Shown: piece by piece, positions 39,285 through 48,144 of the stretch
How positions within the stretch are numbered: the first letter of the stretch is position 1
Layout: every line of letters starts with the position of its first letter
Source: Acuticoccus sp. I52.16.1
Lineage (GTDB): Bacteria; Pseudomonadota; Alphaproteobacteria; Rhizobiales; Amorphaceae
Direction of reading: 5' to 3'
Length of the DNA: 64,000 bases
Assembly (NCBI RefSeq): GCF_022865125.1
Contig: NZ_CP094828.1
Span: 1,302,001-1,366,000, forward strand
Program-made: the position numbers and the translations under genes
The notes under the pieces: model-generated
Seen by the model: the letters and a program-made list of their open reading frames with translations, nothing else
Database searches by the model: none
Told to the model about the DNA's origin: nothing

Positions 39285-39356
39285 CGGGAGCGCTCTCGTG
39301 CCGCGGCGCCGGTGCGTGCGGCGGCGCACGGGCGAGGGAGAATTCCCCCTCTCGCG

Positions 39357-40028
39357 CTACAGGACGTCGCGGACGCGCATCAGCGTGTTGTCCATGTGGT
39401 CCTCCAACGCTTCGGCCAGCGCCTCGCCGTCGCGCTGGCGCAGTGCCTCGGCCATGCGCTCGTGGTCGGCCATCGCCCCGGCCCACTTCGTCTCGGCGTG
39501 GTTGCCGATGTAGCGGATGCGCTTCAGCCGCCCCTGCACCAGCTCGTGCAGCTCGGCGAGGCTGGCATTGTGCGCCAGGCCGACGATCGCGGTGTGGATC
39601 GCCTGGTTGAGCTTGTAGTAGGCGAGCCGCTCCTGAGCCTCGTAGCAGCGCCCCATTTCCTCGTGCCAGGCGAGGATCTGGGCGATTTCGGCGTCGCTGG
39701 CGCGGGTCGCGCCCAGACGCGCCGAATAGCCCTCGATCGCCTTCAGCGACTCCAGCATCTGGGCCACGTCCTCGATCCCGAAGCGGCGCACCACCGCGCC
39801 CTTGGAGCGCACCAACTCGATCAGGCCTTCGCTGGCGAGGGTCCGCAGCGCCTCGCGCAAGGGTGTCCGCGAGACGCCGAGCCGCGGACCCAGCTCGCTC
39901 TCGTTGATGCGCGAGCCGGTCTCCAGCGTGCCGTCGATGATCATGTCCCGCAATCGCGAGACCACCTCCTCGTGCAGCGTGCGCCGCAGGATCGGGCTCT
40001 CGGGTGGGTTGGTCTGATTTACCTGCAT
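39357..40028 (-). CDS. GntR-family (FCD subfamily) transcriptional regulator
   Basis: A 223-residue regulator with an N-terminal winged HTH (about 14-76: LRDMIIDGTLETGSRINESE, then LGVSRTPLREALRTL) and an all-helical FCD effector domain (about 90-215) whose metal/ligand-type residues include the HxxxH-like pattern around NQAIHTAIVGLAHN. FCD regulators usually respond to small organic acids such as gluconate, pyruvate or lactate. It is divergent from the amidohydrolase/TRAP operon, with a candidate operator 46 nt upstream of its start. ATG 40028 has AGAGGG 5 nt upstream. Confidence 0.9.
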   Translation of the reverse strand: MQVNQTNPPESPILRRTLHEEVVSRLRDMIIDGTLETGSRINESELGPRLGVSRTPLREALRTLASEGLIELVRSKGAVVRRFGIEDVAQMLESLKAIEGYSARLGATRASDAEIAQILAWHEEMGRCYEAQERLAYYKLNQAIHTAIVGLAHNASLAELHELVQGRLKRIRYIGNHAETKWAGAMADHERMAEALRQRDGEALAEALEDHMDNTLMRVRDVL

Positions 40029-40073
40029 GGGGCCCTCTGAGTGGTCGACCCTCTTGCGGACCGTCCGTAATGC

Positions 40074-40088
40074 TGCATACTGTATTCA
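40074..40088. promoter_or_regulatory. Candidate GntR operator in divergent promoter region
   Basis: TGCATACTGTATTCA is a 7-1-7 inverted repeat with a single mismatch and a perfect ATAC-T-GTAT core. It sits in the AT-richer part of the gap between the GntR gene and the operon at 40244, as expected for FCD-type sites. Confidence 0.4.
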
Positions 40089-40243
40089 GATAACAAGAAT
40101 GACGCTAGCGATCCGTTAGAGATCGCAGCGAACCGGGGGGAGGCGCAATTGCCTCATGGAACGACGGGGGCGTCGCTTGCGATGCGCCGCCCGCCAATGA
40201 CGATGGACGGCGCGTCGATGCCGAACGCCGCGGCGCGCGCATC

Positions 40244-41254
40244 GTGACGGCTGAGGAGAGACGCCCGCTGCCGGACGGGCTGGAGAACCTCGCGAATGGT
40301 CTGAGCCTTCTGCCGGATCGCATCATCGATGCACATATGCATCTTTGGGACCTGTCACTCGGAAAACATCCCTGGCTTTGCGGGGAGATGATCCCCTTCC
40401 GCTACGGCGACTATTCGCCGATCCGCCGCGACTACCTCGCCGCGGACTACCGGCGCGACGCCGGGCCCATGAACATCGTCTCGACCGTCTATGTCGAGGC
40501 CGAGTGGGATCTCGCGGATCCCTTCGGCGAGACCCGGTGGGTGCACGACTATGCCGCCGCGGCCGGTTTTCCGGGCGCCGTCGTCGCCCAGGCCTTCCTC
40601 GACGCGCCCGACGCGGCGGACGTGATCGCCGGGCAGGCCGCGTTCCCGCTGGTGCGCAGCATCCGCCACAAGCCCGCCTCCGCACCCGGCCGCGCCGACG
40701 CACGCCGCGGGGCACCGAAGTCGATGGACGACCCGCAGTGGCGCAAGGGCTACGAGGCGCTCGCCGCCCACGGCCTCCACTTCGACCTGCAGACGCCCTG
40801 GTGGCACTTCGACGCTGCCGCCGAGCTGGCGCGCGACTTCCCGGCGACGACCATCGTCCTCAACCACACCGGCCTGCCGGCCGACCGCTCGGCCGAGGGC
40901 CTCGCCGGTTGGCGCGCGGCGATGGAGACGCTGGCGGCCGAGCCCAACGTCGCGGTGAAGATCTCCGGCATCGGCCTGAAGGGCGAGCGCTGGGATGCGC
41001 GCGCCAACGCCTTCGTCGTGCGTGACACGCTGCGCATCTTCGGCACGGAGCGGGCGATGTTCGCGTCGAACTTCCCGGTCGATTCGGTCGTCGGCGAGTT
41101 GACGACGATCTTCGCCGGCTTCGCGGCGATCACCGCCGACCTGGCGCCCGACGTCCGCCGGGCGCTGTTCCACGACAATGCCGCGCGGATCTACCGGGTC
41201 GCCCCGGCCGCGGCACCACAAAAACACGACAAAGTCTTGGGAGGAGCATCATGA
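40244..41254 (+). CDS. Amidohydrolase/lactonase-family TIM-barrel hydrolase
   Basis: A 336-residue metal-dependent hydrolase of the amidohydrolase-2 (PF04909) type. Near residue 28 IDAHMHLWDLSLGKHPWL gives the HxH metal motif, with VLNHTG at about 205 and a late Asn/Asp in FASNFPVDS. Relatives include 2-pyrone-4,6-dicarboxylate and sugar-acid lactonases (L-fuconolactonase, L-rhamnono-lactonase). The final catalytic Asp of the family (SNFPVD) is present. GTG 40244 is the start I could support; no better ATG precedes the conserved part. It overlaps the TRAP binding-protein ATG by 4 nt. It likely opens a lactone form of the imported acid (inference). Confidence 0.78.
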   Translation: MTAEERRPLPDGLENLANGLSLLPDRIIDAHMHLWDLSLGKHPWLCGEMIPFRYGDYSPIRRDYLAADYRRDAGPMNIVSTVYVEAEWDLADPFGETRWVHDYAAAAGFPGAVVAQAFLDAPDAADVIAGQAAFPLVRSIRHKPASAPGRADARRGAPKSMDDPQWRKGYEALAAHGLHFDLQTPWWHFDAAAELARDFPATTIVLNHTGLPADRSAEGLAGWRAAMETLAAEPNVAVKISGIGLKGERWDARANAFVVRDTLRIFGTERAMFASNFPVDSVVGELTTIFAGFAAITADLAPDVRRALFHDNAARIYRVAPAAAPQKHDKVLGGAS

Positions 41255-42237
41255 AACCCCTGTGGACGGCCCTCGCGGCCACCGGCTTCGCCGCCCTCGT
41301 CGCCCTGCCAGCGAGCGCCGACGTCACCTTGCGCTACGCCCACGTCGGCGCCGAGGGCGAAGGGCAGACGCGGTTCGCCGAGGAACTGGCCAAGCGCATC
41401 GAGGAGCGCACCGACGGTCGCGTGCAGATCGAGGTGTTCGGCAACTCGCAGCTCGGCAACCTGTCGGAGATGCTGGACGCGGTGCGCGTCGGCGCCATCC
41501 AGATGGCCCACCACGACTTCTCCTCGCTCGACCGCTTCTACGAGGACGTCGCCGTCTTCAACGCGCCTTACGCCTACCGCGGCATGGACCACGCGATGAA
41601 AGCGACCGCGCCGGGGAGCCCGGTGCTCGACGAGATCAACGAGAAGCTGATCGAGAACGCGTCGATCCGCATCGTCGGCAACTTCTATCGCGGCGCGCGG
41701 CACCTGACGGCACGCTATCCGGTCTACTCGCCGGCCGACATGGCGGGCAAGAAGTTCCGCGGCGTGCCGATCCAGCTCTGGTCGACGATGCTCGAAGGGA
41801 TGGGCGCGATCCCGACCCCGGTCGAGATCTCCGAGATCATGCCGGCGCTGATGACGGGTCTGGTCGAGGGGCAGGAGAACCCGCTCAACAACATCATCGC
41901 CCGCAAGATGTACGAGGCGAACGAGTATCTGATGATGACCGGCCACATGGAGTCGGTGCTGGCGGTGTTCGTCAACGAGGACGCCTGGGAAGGCATCCCG
42001 GACGAGGATCGTGCGATCGTCGAGGAGGTGCTCGAGGAGGTCGGCCAGGAATCGCTCACCTGGTACCGCGACAGCGAGGCGGACGAGATCGCCTTCCTGA
42101 AGGAACAGGGCGTGACGGTGATCGACGAGTCCGCCGGGCTGAAGCTCGACGAGTTCCGCGAGGCGGTGCGGGCGAAGGTGAACGAGGACTACCCCAACTG
42201 GTCCGACTACCTGAAGCGCATCGACGAGGTGCAATAA
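41251..42237 (+). CDS. dctP: TRAP transporter substrate-binding protein (DctP type)
   Basis: A 328-residue periplasmic protein with a signal peptide (LWTALAATGFAALVALPASA, cleavage before DVTLRYAH) and the DctP fold: GQTRFAEELAKRIEERTDGR, the basic residue of the ligand site in GNFYRGARHLT, KKFRGVPIQLW, and GLVEGQENPLNNI. DctP proteins bind carboxylates through that conserved Arg. ATG 41251 has GGGAGGAG upstream and overlaps the previous gene. A hairpin lies in the 221-nt gap to DctQ. Confidence 0.9.
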   Translation: MKPLWTALAATGFAALVALPASADVTLRYAHVGAEGEGQTRFAEELAKRIEERTDGRVQIEVFGNSQLGNLSEMLDAVRVGAIQMAHHDFSSLDRFYEDVAVFNAPYAYRGMDHAMKATAPGSPVLDEINEKLIENASIRIVGNFYRGARHLTARYPVYSPADMAGKKFRGVPIQLWSTMLEGMGAIPTPVEISEIMPALMTGLVEGQENPLNNIIARKMYEANEYLMMTGHMESVLAVFVNEDAWEGIPDEDRAIVEEVLEEVGQESLTWYRDSEADEIAFLKEQGVTVIDESAGLKLDEFREAVRAKVNEDYPNWSDYLKRIDEVQ

Positions 42238-42255
42238 CACCGCACGCCGACGATC

Positions 42256-42279
42256 CCGGCGGGGTAAAGCCCCGCCCGG
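42256..42279 (+). terminator. Intercistronic hairpin after dctP
   Basis: A perfect 7-bp stem GGCGGGG / CCCCGCC with loop TAAAG, extended by two pairs past a one-base bulge, lies 20 nt after the dctP stop. It has no T-run and probably raises binding-protein message over the membrane subunits. Confidence 0.5.
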
Positions 42280-42458
42280 TGATCCGCGCAGCGCGGCGGA
42301 CCCGGCGCGGACGGCTTGATGCCGCCACGGTCCGTCCGGCGCCGGCGCGGTCGGCGGGCATCGGCGGCGAGGGTTCCCTCGCCGCAGCCGCCCCGCCGAC
42401 CCTGCGACGAAGGCCGCCGCGACGCGCCGCCGCCCCCAAACTCCCGGAGCCCCAAGTC

Positions 42459-42968
42459 TTGCGAGTCATCTGGTCCGTGATCGAGCGCGTGTTCGCGACG
42501 CTTGCCGTGATCGCCCTGTTCGCCCTGGTGGTGCTGCCCTTCACCCAGGTCGTCATGCGCGATGCGTTCAACGCCCCCGTCCCGGGCCTCGAGGAGGCGA
42601 CGCGCTGGGGGCTCATCGGCCTCGTCTACCTGGCGCTGCCGCTTCTCGTCTCCACCAACGAGCAGATCCGCTTCAGCGAGATCGTCGACCGGCTTCCCGG
42701 CCGGGCGCGCACCTTGCTGGAGCGCGGGCTGCTGCTCGTCGCCGCCGCCTGCCTCTTCGTCCTGATCGACGCAGCCATCGGCAGCGCGCTCAAGAATGCG
42801 AACAACCGCACCCCGATGCTCAACATTCCGTTCCGCCTGTTCATCGCGCCCATGGTGATCGGCCTCGCCGTCAGCGCGGTGGGTGCGCTCTACTTCGCGT
42901 TCCGGCGTACGCCGCCGCCCGTGGCCCCGCCGGAAGCCGGCTTCCTCGACCGGGAGCCGGAGCTGTGA
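42459..42968 (+). CDS. dctQ: TRAP transporter small membrane subunit (DctQ type)
   Basis: A 169-residue protein with four membrane segments, the first VFATLAVIALFALVVLPFTQ, and the DctQ block VVMRDAFNAPVPGLEEATRW. The likely start is TTG 42459 with GGAG 9 nt upstream; the frame is open further upstream but only as Arg/Pro-rich sequence unlike the family. GTGA overlap couples it to DctM. Confidence 0.85.
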   Translation: MRVIWSVIERVFATLAVIALFALVVLPFTQVVMRDAFNAPVPGLEEATRWGLIGLVYLALPLLVSTNEQIRFSEIVDRLPGRARTLLERGLLLVAAACLFVLIDAAIGSALKNANNRTPMLNIPFRLFIAPMVIGLAVSAVGALYFAFRRTPPPVAPPEAGFLDREPEL

Positions 42969-44245
42969 ACGAAGGCTTCCTCGTCATCGCCGGCTTCTTC
43001 GGGCTCTTCATCCTGGGAATGCCGGTCGCCTTCGCGATCCTCGTCCCGTCGGTCGTCTACATCGCCGTCGGCGGCATTCCGATGGCGATGGTCGCACAGC
43101 GCGTCCTCTACGCGCTCGACTCCTTCCCGCTGGTCGCGGTGCCCGTCTTCATCTTCGTCGGCAATCTGATGAACGCGGCCGGGATCACCGAGCGGCTCTT
43201 CAAGTTCGCCGACGTGCTGGTGGGGCGCCTGTGGGGCGGCCTCGCGCAAGTCAACGTCTTCGCCTCGCTGATCTTCTCGGGCGTCTCGGGCGCGGCGCTC
43301 GCCGACGTCGGTGGGCTCGGCCGGGTCGAGATCAAGGCGATGTCGGACAAGGGCTTCCCCCTCCCCTTCTCGGCGTCGGTGACGGCGGCGTCGGCCATCA
43401 TCGGGCCGATCTTCCCGCCGTCGATCCCCATCATCATCTACGCGTCGGTGACCTCCGTCTCGGCGGTGCAGCTCCTGATGGCGGGCATCGTGCCGGCGCT
43501 GATCGCGGTGGTGCTGCTGATGGCGACGGTGGCCGTCCTGTCGCTCCGGCGGGACTATCCGCGGGCGCTGCACTGGCCCTCGCCGCGCCGGCTGTGGCGT
43601 GCCTTCTGGCCGGCCGCGCCGGCGCTGATGGCGCCGATCATCCTCATCGGCGGCATGCTGTCGGGCCACTTCACGCCGACCGAGACGTCGGCCGTCGCGG
43701 TGGTCTACGTCCTCGTCATCGGCACGGTCTTCTACCGCTCGATGGGGCCCCGCTTCGTCGTCAAGGCGGCGGTCGAGACGGTGCGCTCCACCGCCGCGAT
43801 CCTCTTCATCGTCGCCGCCGCGGCGATGTTCGGCTGGATCCTCACGGTCGAGGGCGTGCCGCGCGACGTCGCCGGCTGGTTCGGCGCGCTCGGTGACAAT
43901 CCGTGGCTGCTGCTGCTCGTCGTCAACGTCATCTTCCTGGTGGCGGGCATGTTCGTCGACAGCACGACCGCGACGCTGCTCCTGGTGCCGATCATCGCGC
44001 CCCCGGTCGTGGCGGCGGGGATCGACCCGGTGCACCTGGGCATCGTCATCATCTTCAATCTGATGTTCGGCACCGTCACGCCGCCGTTCGGGCTGTCGCT
44101 CTTCCTGCTCTCGAACATGACCGGCCTGTCGTTCACACGGCTGGCGATGGCGATGGTCCCCTTCTACCCGGCGCTGGTCCTGGCGCTCATCCTACTCACC
44201 TTCGTTCCGGGGCTGTCGCTCTGGATCCCGTCCATGATCCGCTAG
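42965..44245 (+). CDS. dctM: TRAP transporter large membrane subunit (DctM type)
   Basis: A 426-residue sodium-coupled symporter subunit with about twelve membrane segments. The DctM blocks are visible: FPLVAVPVFIFVGNLMNAAG, ANVFASLIFSGVSGAA-like VFASLIFSGVSGAALADVGG, ASAIIGPIFPPSIPIIIY, and late GTVTPPFGLSLFLLSNMTG. GTG 42965 overlaps the DctQ stop. With DctP and DctQ it imports an organic acid, probably a sugar acid judging by the enzymes on either side. Confidence 0.92.
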   Translation: MNEGFLVIAGFFGLFILGMPVAFAILVPSVVYIAVGGIPMAMVAQRVLYALDSFPLVAVPVFIFVGNLMNAAGITERLFKFADVLVGRLWGGLAQVNVFASLIFSGVSGAALADVGGLGRVEIKAMSDKGFPLPFSASVTAASAIIGPIFPPSIPIIIYASVTSVSAVQLLMAGIVPALIAVVLLMATVAVLSLRRDYPRALHWPSPRRLWRAFWPAAPALMAPIILIGGMLSGHFTPTETSAVAVVYVLVIGTVFYRSMGPRFVVKAAVETVRSTAAILFIVAAAAMFGWILTVEGVPRDVAGWFGALGDNPWLLLLVVNVIFLVAGMFVDSTTATLLLVPIIAPPVVAAGIDPVHLGIVIIFNLMFGTVTPPFGLSLFLLSNMTGLSFTRLAMAMVPFYPALVLALILLTFVPGLSLWIPSMIR

Positions 44246-44257
44246 GGAGGCTCGCCT

Positions 44258-45118
44258 GTGGCAACGATCGGATTCATCGGCCTCGGCCTCATGGGGTGCG
44301 GCTTCGTCGAGCGGCTCGTCGCCGGCGGCCACAGCGTCGTCGGCACCGACGTGAAGGCCGAGGCGCGCACCGCGGCCGAAGCGCTCGGCGCCCGCACCGT
44401 CGCGAGCGCCGCGGAGGTGGCGGCCGCGGCCGACCACGTCCTCGTCTGCGTCACCACGCCCAAGGACGTCGAGGCCGTGGTGCGCGGCGTCCTCTCGGCC
44501 GACGGGCTCGGCGGCAAGGTCCTGGTCGACCACTCGACCACCGACATCCCCCTGACCCGCACCCTCGCCGAGTCGCTGCGGGCGGCGGGGATGGGCTTCG
44601 TCGACGCGCCGGTCTCCGGCGGGCCCGGCGCGGCGCAGACCGGAACGCTCGCCATCATGGCCGGGGGCGCGGCGGAGGATTTCGCCAAGGTCGAGCCGGT
44701 GCTGTCGGCACTGGGGCGGGTGACGCTGATGGGCGAGGTCGGCGCCGGGCAGGCGACCAAGCTCGTCAACCAGACGCTCGTGCTGACCAACTACTGCGTC
44801 ATCGCCGAGGCCTACCGCCTGGCCGAAGCCTATGGCGTCGACGCGGCCAAGATCCCGCATGCGCTCGCCCCCGGCCACGCCGGCTCCAACCTGCTCGACG
44901 CGCTGATGCCCCGGCTCGCCGCCGAGGACTACGCCCCACGCGGCTACGCAAGGCAGATCCTGAAAGACCTCGAGATGCTGCACACCGCGACCAAGGACAT
45001 GCCCCTGGCGCTGCCGATGGCAGGTCAGGCGCTGACTCTCTTTCGCCTGCTCGTCGCGGGTGGCAAGGCCGAGCAGGACGGCTCCGCCGTCGTCACCCTC
45101 TACCCCAAGGCCTCCTAG
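44258..45118 (+). CDS. 3-hydroxyisobutyrate-dehydrogenase-family oxidoreductase
   Basis: A 286-residue beta-hydroxyacid dehydrogenase. NAD-binding GFIGLGLMGCGF is at the N-terminus, then the substrate loop FVDAPVSGGPGAAQTGTLAI, the catalytic Lys in GQATKLVNQTLVL, and a helical C-terminal domain. GTG 44258 follows GGGAGG. The family includes tartronate-semialdehyde reductase and L-threonate/erythronate dehydrogenases (LtnD). The PdxA2-like gene next door favours a tetronate-type substrate (inference). The gap to DctM is only 12 nt. Confidence 0.82.
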   Translation: MATIGFIGLGLMGCGFVERLVAGGHSVVGTDVKAEARTAAEALGARTVASAAEVAAAADHVLVCVTTPKDVEAVVRGVLSADGLGGKVLVDHSTTDIPLTRTLAESLRAAGMGFVDAPVSGGPGAAQTGTLAIMAGGAAEDFAKVEPVLSALGRVTLMGEVGAGQATKLVNQTLVLTNYCVIAEAYRLAEAYGVDAAKIPHALAPGHAGSNLLDALMPRLAAEDYAPRGYARQILKDLEMLHTATKDMPLALPMAGQALTLFRLLVAGGKAEQDGSAVVTLYPKAS

Positions 45119-45132
45119 GAAGGACCGACACC

Positions 45133-46218
45133 ATGGCTGACCGTCCCTTGATCGCGCTCGCCCTCGGCGATCCGTCGGGCATCGGCAACGAGCTCGCCGT
45201 AAAGGCGCTCACCGACGAGGAGACCTTCAAGGCCGCCGACTGGATCGTCATCGGCGACCGCCGCCTGTGGGACGCGGGCGAGCGCATCGCCGAGCGTTCG
45301 CTGCACCTCCCCGATCTCGACCCGAACGCGTTCGATCACGCCGCCTTCCTCGACCTCGCCCACGCCGATCTCGATGCGATCACGCTGGGTGAATCCAGCG
45401 AGGCCGGCGGCAGCGTCGCGGTGCGCAACTTCCGCACCGCGCTGCAACTCGCCGCCGCCGGCGGGGCCGACGCGGTGACCTTCACCCCCTTCAACAAGCA
45501 CGCCATGCGCCTTGCCGACCCGTCTTATGTCGACGAGATCGGCTTCGTGCAGCGCTCCATCGGCACCGACGCGCCGGGCTCGGAGTTCAACGTGCTGGAG
45601 GAGGTCTGGAACGCGCGCGTGACCTCGCACGTGCCGCTGTCGGAGGTGGCGGCATTGATTACGCCCGAACGGCTGGAGCGGGCGATCCGGCTCACCGATT
45701 CCACCATGCGCGGCGCCGGGATCGACAATCCGCGCATCGGCGTCGCCGCCCTCAACCCGCATGCCGGCGACGGCGGCAACTTCGGCACCGAGGACGACGC
45801 GGTGATCGCCCCCGCCGTGGAGGCCGCGCGGCTGAAGCAGTTCCGCGTCACCGGCCCGATCCCGTCCGACACGGTCTATGTCCGGGCGCTGAAGGGCGAG
45901 TTCGACGCGGTGCTGACGATGTACCACGACCAGGGCCAGATCGCGATGAAGCTCATCGGCTTCGACCGCGGCGTCACGCTGATCGGCGGATTCCCGTTCT
46001 GGATCGCCACCCCGGCGCACGGCACCGCCTACGACATCGCCGGCAGCGGCACCGCCAACCCCGGCGCCGCCATCGAGGCGCTCCGCCTCGCCACGCGCCT
46101 GTCGCGCCGTTCCAACCCCGAGGGCTTCCCCGATCCGGGACACCGCCTGGCCAACGCGGCCGCGATCGCAGCCGATGCGGCCGCCGCCCCCGCCGCACAG
46201 GAGCGGCCCGAAGCCTGA
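45133..46218 (+). CDS. pdxA2: PdxA2-like 4-phosphotetronate/hydroxythreonine dehydrogenase
   Basis: A 361-residue PdxA-family NAD-dependent dehydrogenase with the marks LALGDPSGIGNELAVKAL, FTPFNKHAM, SHVPLSEV, LNPHAGDGGNFGTEDD (metal His), GPIPSDTVYVRA, MYHDQGQIAMKL (metal His) and HGTAYDIAGSG (metal His). PdxA itself oxidises 4-phosphohydroxythreonine in PLP synthesis. Copies in catabolic operons act on phosphorylated D-threonate or erythronate and produce dihydroxyacetone phosphate. No tetronate kinase (OtnK/DtnK) is visible here, so the pathway would need one elsewhere. AGGAAGG precedes ATG 45133. Confidence 0.8.
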   Translation: MADRPLIALALGDPSGIGNELAVKALTDEETFKAADWIVIGDRRLWDAGERIAERSLHLPDLDPNAFDHAAFLDLAHADLDAITLGESSEAGGSVAVRNFRTALQLAAAGGADAVTFTPFNKHAMRLADPSYVDEIGFVQRSIGTDAPGSEFNVLEEVWNARVTSHVPLSEVAALITPERLERAIRLTDSTMRGAGIDNPRIGVAALNPHAGDGGNFGTEDDAVIAPAVEAARLKQFRVTGPIPSDTVYVRALKGEFDAVLTMYHDQGQIAMKLIGFDRGVTLIGGFPFWIATPAHGTAYDIAGSGTANPGAAIEALRLATRLSRRSNPEGFPDPGHRLANAAAIAADAAAAPAAQERPEA

Positions 46219-46245
46219 GGCGGCGCTCCGCGCCATCGCCGCGCC

Positions 46246-46270
46246 GGCCGGGGGGACGCACCACCCGGCC
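46246..46270. terminator. Hairpin between convergent operons
   Basis: A perfect 7-bp stem GGCCGGG / CCCGGCC with an 11-nt loop lies in the 67-nt gap between pdxA2 and the convergent ketopantoate-reductase-like gene. No T-run follows on either strand. Confidence 0.3.
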
Positions 46271-46285
46271 AGCCCGCCTCTTCGC

Positions 46286-47275
46286 TCAGCTGTCGAGGGT
46301 GACGTCGCGCTGGGCGAGGTCCGCCTCGAGGTCGGCTATCGTCAGCGCACCGGGCTTCAGCCCGTCGCGCACCAGGCGTCCGGACAACTCCACGAGGTAG
46401 GCGTTGACGGGCGCCTCCATGCCGTTGAGGCGTGCCAGCAGCGTCACCTCGCCGTTCATGTAGTCGGTCTCCACGGAGCCGCTGCCGCGCATCAGGCTCT
46501 GCGTCGTCGACCCGCCGTCGTACTTCACGCCCTCGATCGGCAGGAACTTCATGTATTTCTTGCGCTTCTCGTCGGACATGTCGACGACGTCCCAGCCGAC
46601 GGCGGCCGCGGTCAGCACCTCTTCGGCCTCGCGCTTGGCCAACTGGTAAAGCCGGTCGAAGTCGGCGCCGCGGCCGAGCGCGGCCTCGATGATGTTCTGC
46701 AGATTGACGAAGAGCTTGCCGTACTTCAGCCGCATCACGTCGTCGTGGACGAAGGCGGCGATGTTGCCGGCTTCCAGCGCCTCGGCGAGCGCGTGGTCGT
46801 GGGCGTTCTGCCCGCCCGGGTAGCGCCCGAGGTCGAAGATGCCGAGCTTGGGGCCGGAGAAGACGCACGCATCGTCCGGCTCGTTTATGAACCCCGGCAT
46901 GCGCACCGTGACGCCGTGCACCTCGGGGAAGCGACGCAGCGCGAATCGCTCGTTGGTGACGCCGTTCTGCATGCAGAAGATCGGCTGCGTCGTCACGCCC
47001 GCGGCGCGTAGCCGGTCGAGCGCGCCCAGCGTGTCCTGCGTCTTCATCGTCAGCAGGATCGCGTCGTCGGCGCGGAAGTCGATCTCGGACGGATCGCCGA
47101 CGCACGGGAACGGCACCCGCTCGCTGGCCTCGGGCGTGCGCAGCAGCAGGCCCTTCTCGTTGATCAGCGCCAGGCGGTTGCCCCGCGCGATGCCCACCAC
47201 CTCGCGCCCGGCTAGCGTCAGCGCGGCCGCGACCACTCCGCCGATCGCGCCGACGCCGTAAACGATTGTACGCAT
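46286..47275 (-). CDS. panE: 2-dehydropantoate 2-reductase family protein
   Basis: A 329-residue ApbA/PanE-type reductase. The Rossmann motif is at the N-terminus (IVYGVGAIGGVVAAAL), with LTMKTQDT, FCMQNGVTNE and the helical C-terminal domain (KLFVNLQNIIEAALGRG). PanE reduces ketopantoate with NADPH in pantothenate synthesis. Many paralogues in catabolic operons act on other 2-keto acids. As the last gene of a liv importer operon behind a CnbZ-like deaminase, this one is more likely catabolic. ATG 47275 has a good AGGAGAGG upstream. Confidence 0.75.
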   Translation of the reverse strand: MRTIVYGVGAIGGVVAAALTLAGREVVGIARGNRLALINEKGLLLRTPEASERVPFPCVGDPSEIDFRADDAILLTMKTQDTLGALDRLRAAGVTTQPIFCMQNGVTNERFALRRFPEVHGVTVRMPGFINEPDDACVFSGPKLGIFDLGRYPGGQNAHDHALAEALEAGNIAAFVHDDVMRLKYGKLFVNLQNIIEAALGRGADFDRLYQLAKREAEEVLTAAAVGWDVVDMSDEKRKKYMKFLPIEGVKYDGGSTTQSLMRGSGSVETDYMNGEVTLLARLNGMEAPVNAYLVELSGRLVRDGLKPGALTIADLEADLAQRDVTLDS

Positions 47276-47341
47276 GGAAACCTCACCTCTCCTCCGCCGT
47301 GGCCGGCGGGTCCGTCCCGGATCGCGCCGGCCCCGACGGGG

Positions 47342-48094
47342 TCAGACGCTGACGACGGTCTCGCTCAGCACGCGGCGGGTGTCCATCTCGTAGTCGAGTT
47401 CGACGATGGGCGGGCGCGCGAAGTACCATGTCGCACCATGGCGCGCCGTGCCGCGCGTCACCAGTTCCTCGGCGAGGAACGAGTGGATCGGAAACACGGT
47501 GTAGATCTGCGCGGCGGTGACATCGGCCCAGCTCTTGCCGAAGGAGGCCATGCGGCGCTCCATCTCGCCCAGCACATGCCGGGCCTTGGCGCGCATGCCC
47601 TCCGGGCTCTGGTCGCCGCGCGCGACGACGTGGTCGAAGTAGTTGTTCTTGCCCTCCGGCACCTCACCGCTGCCGGCGATGACGAAGGTCGGCCCGGCAT
47701 CGGACGGGACGGTGTAGGAAAAGGCGTGGAAGCTCGGCGTCGCCGGCGCGCCGATCTCGGGACAAACGTTGGACCGGGCGACCGGGTTGATGCCGTCCTC
47801 GTAGATGCCCCAGGCCTCCAGCGTGCCGCAGTAGAGTTCGTTGAAGGCGCGGAATCCGTCCTCGGAGAACTGGCCCGGCGAGCGCAACTCGCAGGCGCAG
47901 AAGGCCTCCAGCGGGCGCCCGGCCGCCTCCAGGAAGGCCTTGATCCAAGCGAACCCCGCCTCCAGCGGCACCGGGGTGTCGAACGTCACGCGGCGGATCT
48001 CGAAGCCGGGGAGCGCGCCGACGCCGCACGAGTACTGGAAAACACCCGGCATGTAGGCGTAGCCGCCTGCGGGCATGGGGACGGTGTCGGACAT
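47342..48094 (-). CDS. CnbZ-like 2-aminomuconate-type deaminase
   Basis: A 250-residue protein with PAGGYAYMPGVFQYS at the N-terminus, FCACELRSPGQFSEDGF, NPVARSNVCPEIG, HAFSYTVPS, FVIAGSGEVPEGKNNYFDHV and IVELDYEMDTRRV near the end. I recognise this pattern as the family of 2-amino-5-chloromuconate deaminase CnbZ, which removes an amino group from aminomuconates in chloronitrobenzene degradation and looks like a two-lobed RidA relative. Recall is from memory and the exact substrate is uncertain. ATG 48094 has GGAGA about 8 nt upstream. It follows livF by 50 nt in the same operon, so its substrate is probably what the importer brings in. Confidence 0.55.
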   Translation of the reverse strand: MSDTVPMPAGGYAYMPGVFQYSCGVGALPGFEIRRVTFDTPVPLEAGFAWIKAFLEAAGRPLEAFCACELRSPGQFSEDGFRAFNELYCGTLEAWGIYEDGINPVARSNVCPEIGAPATPSFHAFSYTVPSDAGPTFVIAGSGEVPEGKNNYFDHVVARGDQSPEGMRAKARHVLGEMERRMASFGKSWADVTAAQIYTVFPIHSFLAEELVTRGTARHGATWYFARPPIVELDYEMDTRRVLSETVVSV

Positions 48095-48144
48095 CGAAAG
48101 GGTCTCCAGAAGGATGCCGCCGGGCGGCACGAAGTCGGGTGGCG

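Noticed and set aside
42238-42458. Possible N-terminal extension of DctQ or a small separate gene
   Set aside because: The frame is open but encodes Arg/Pro/Ala-rich sequence unlike DctQ proteins. A hairpin and a GGAG-TTG start argue for a short non-coding gap.
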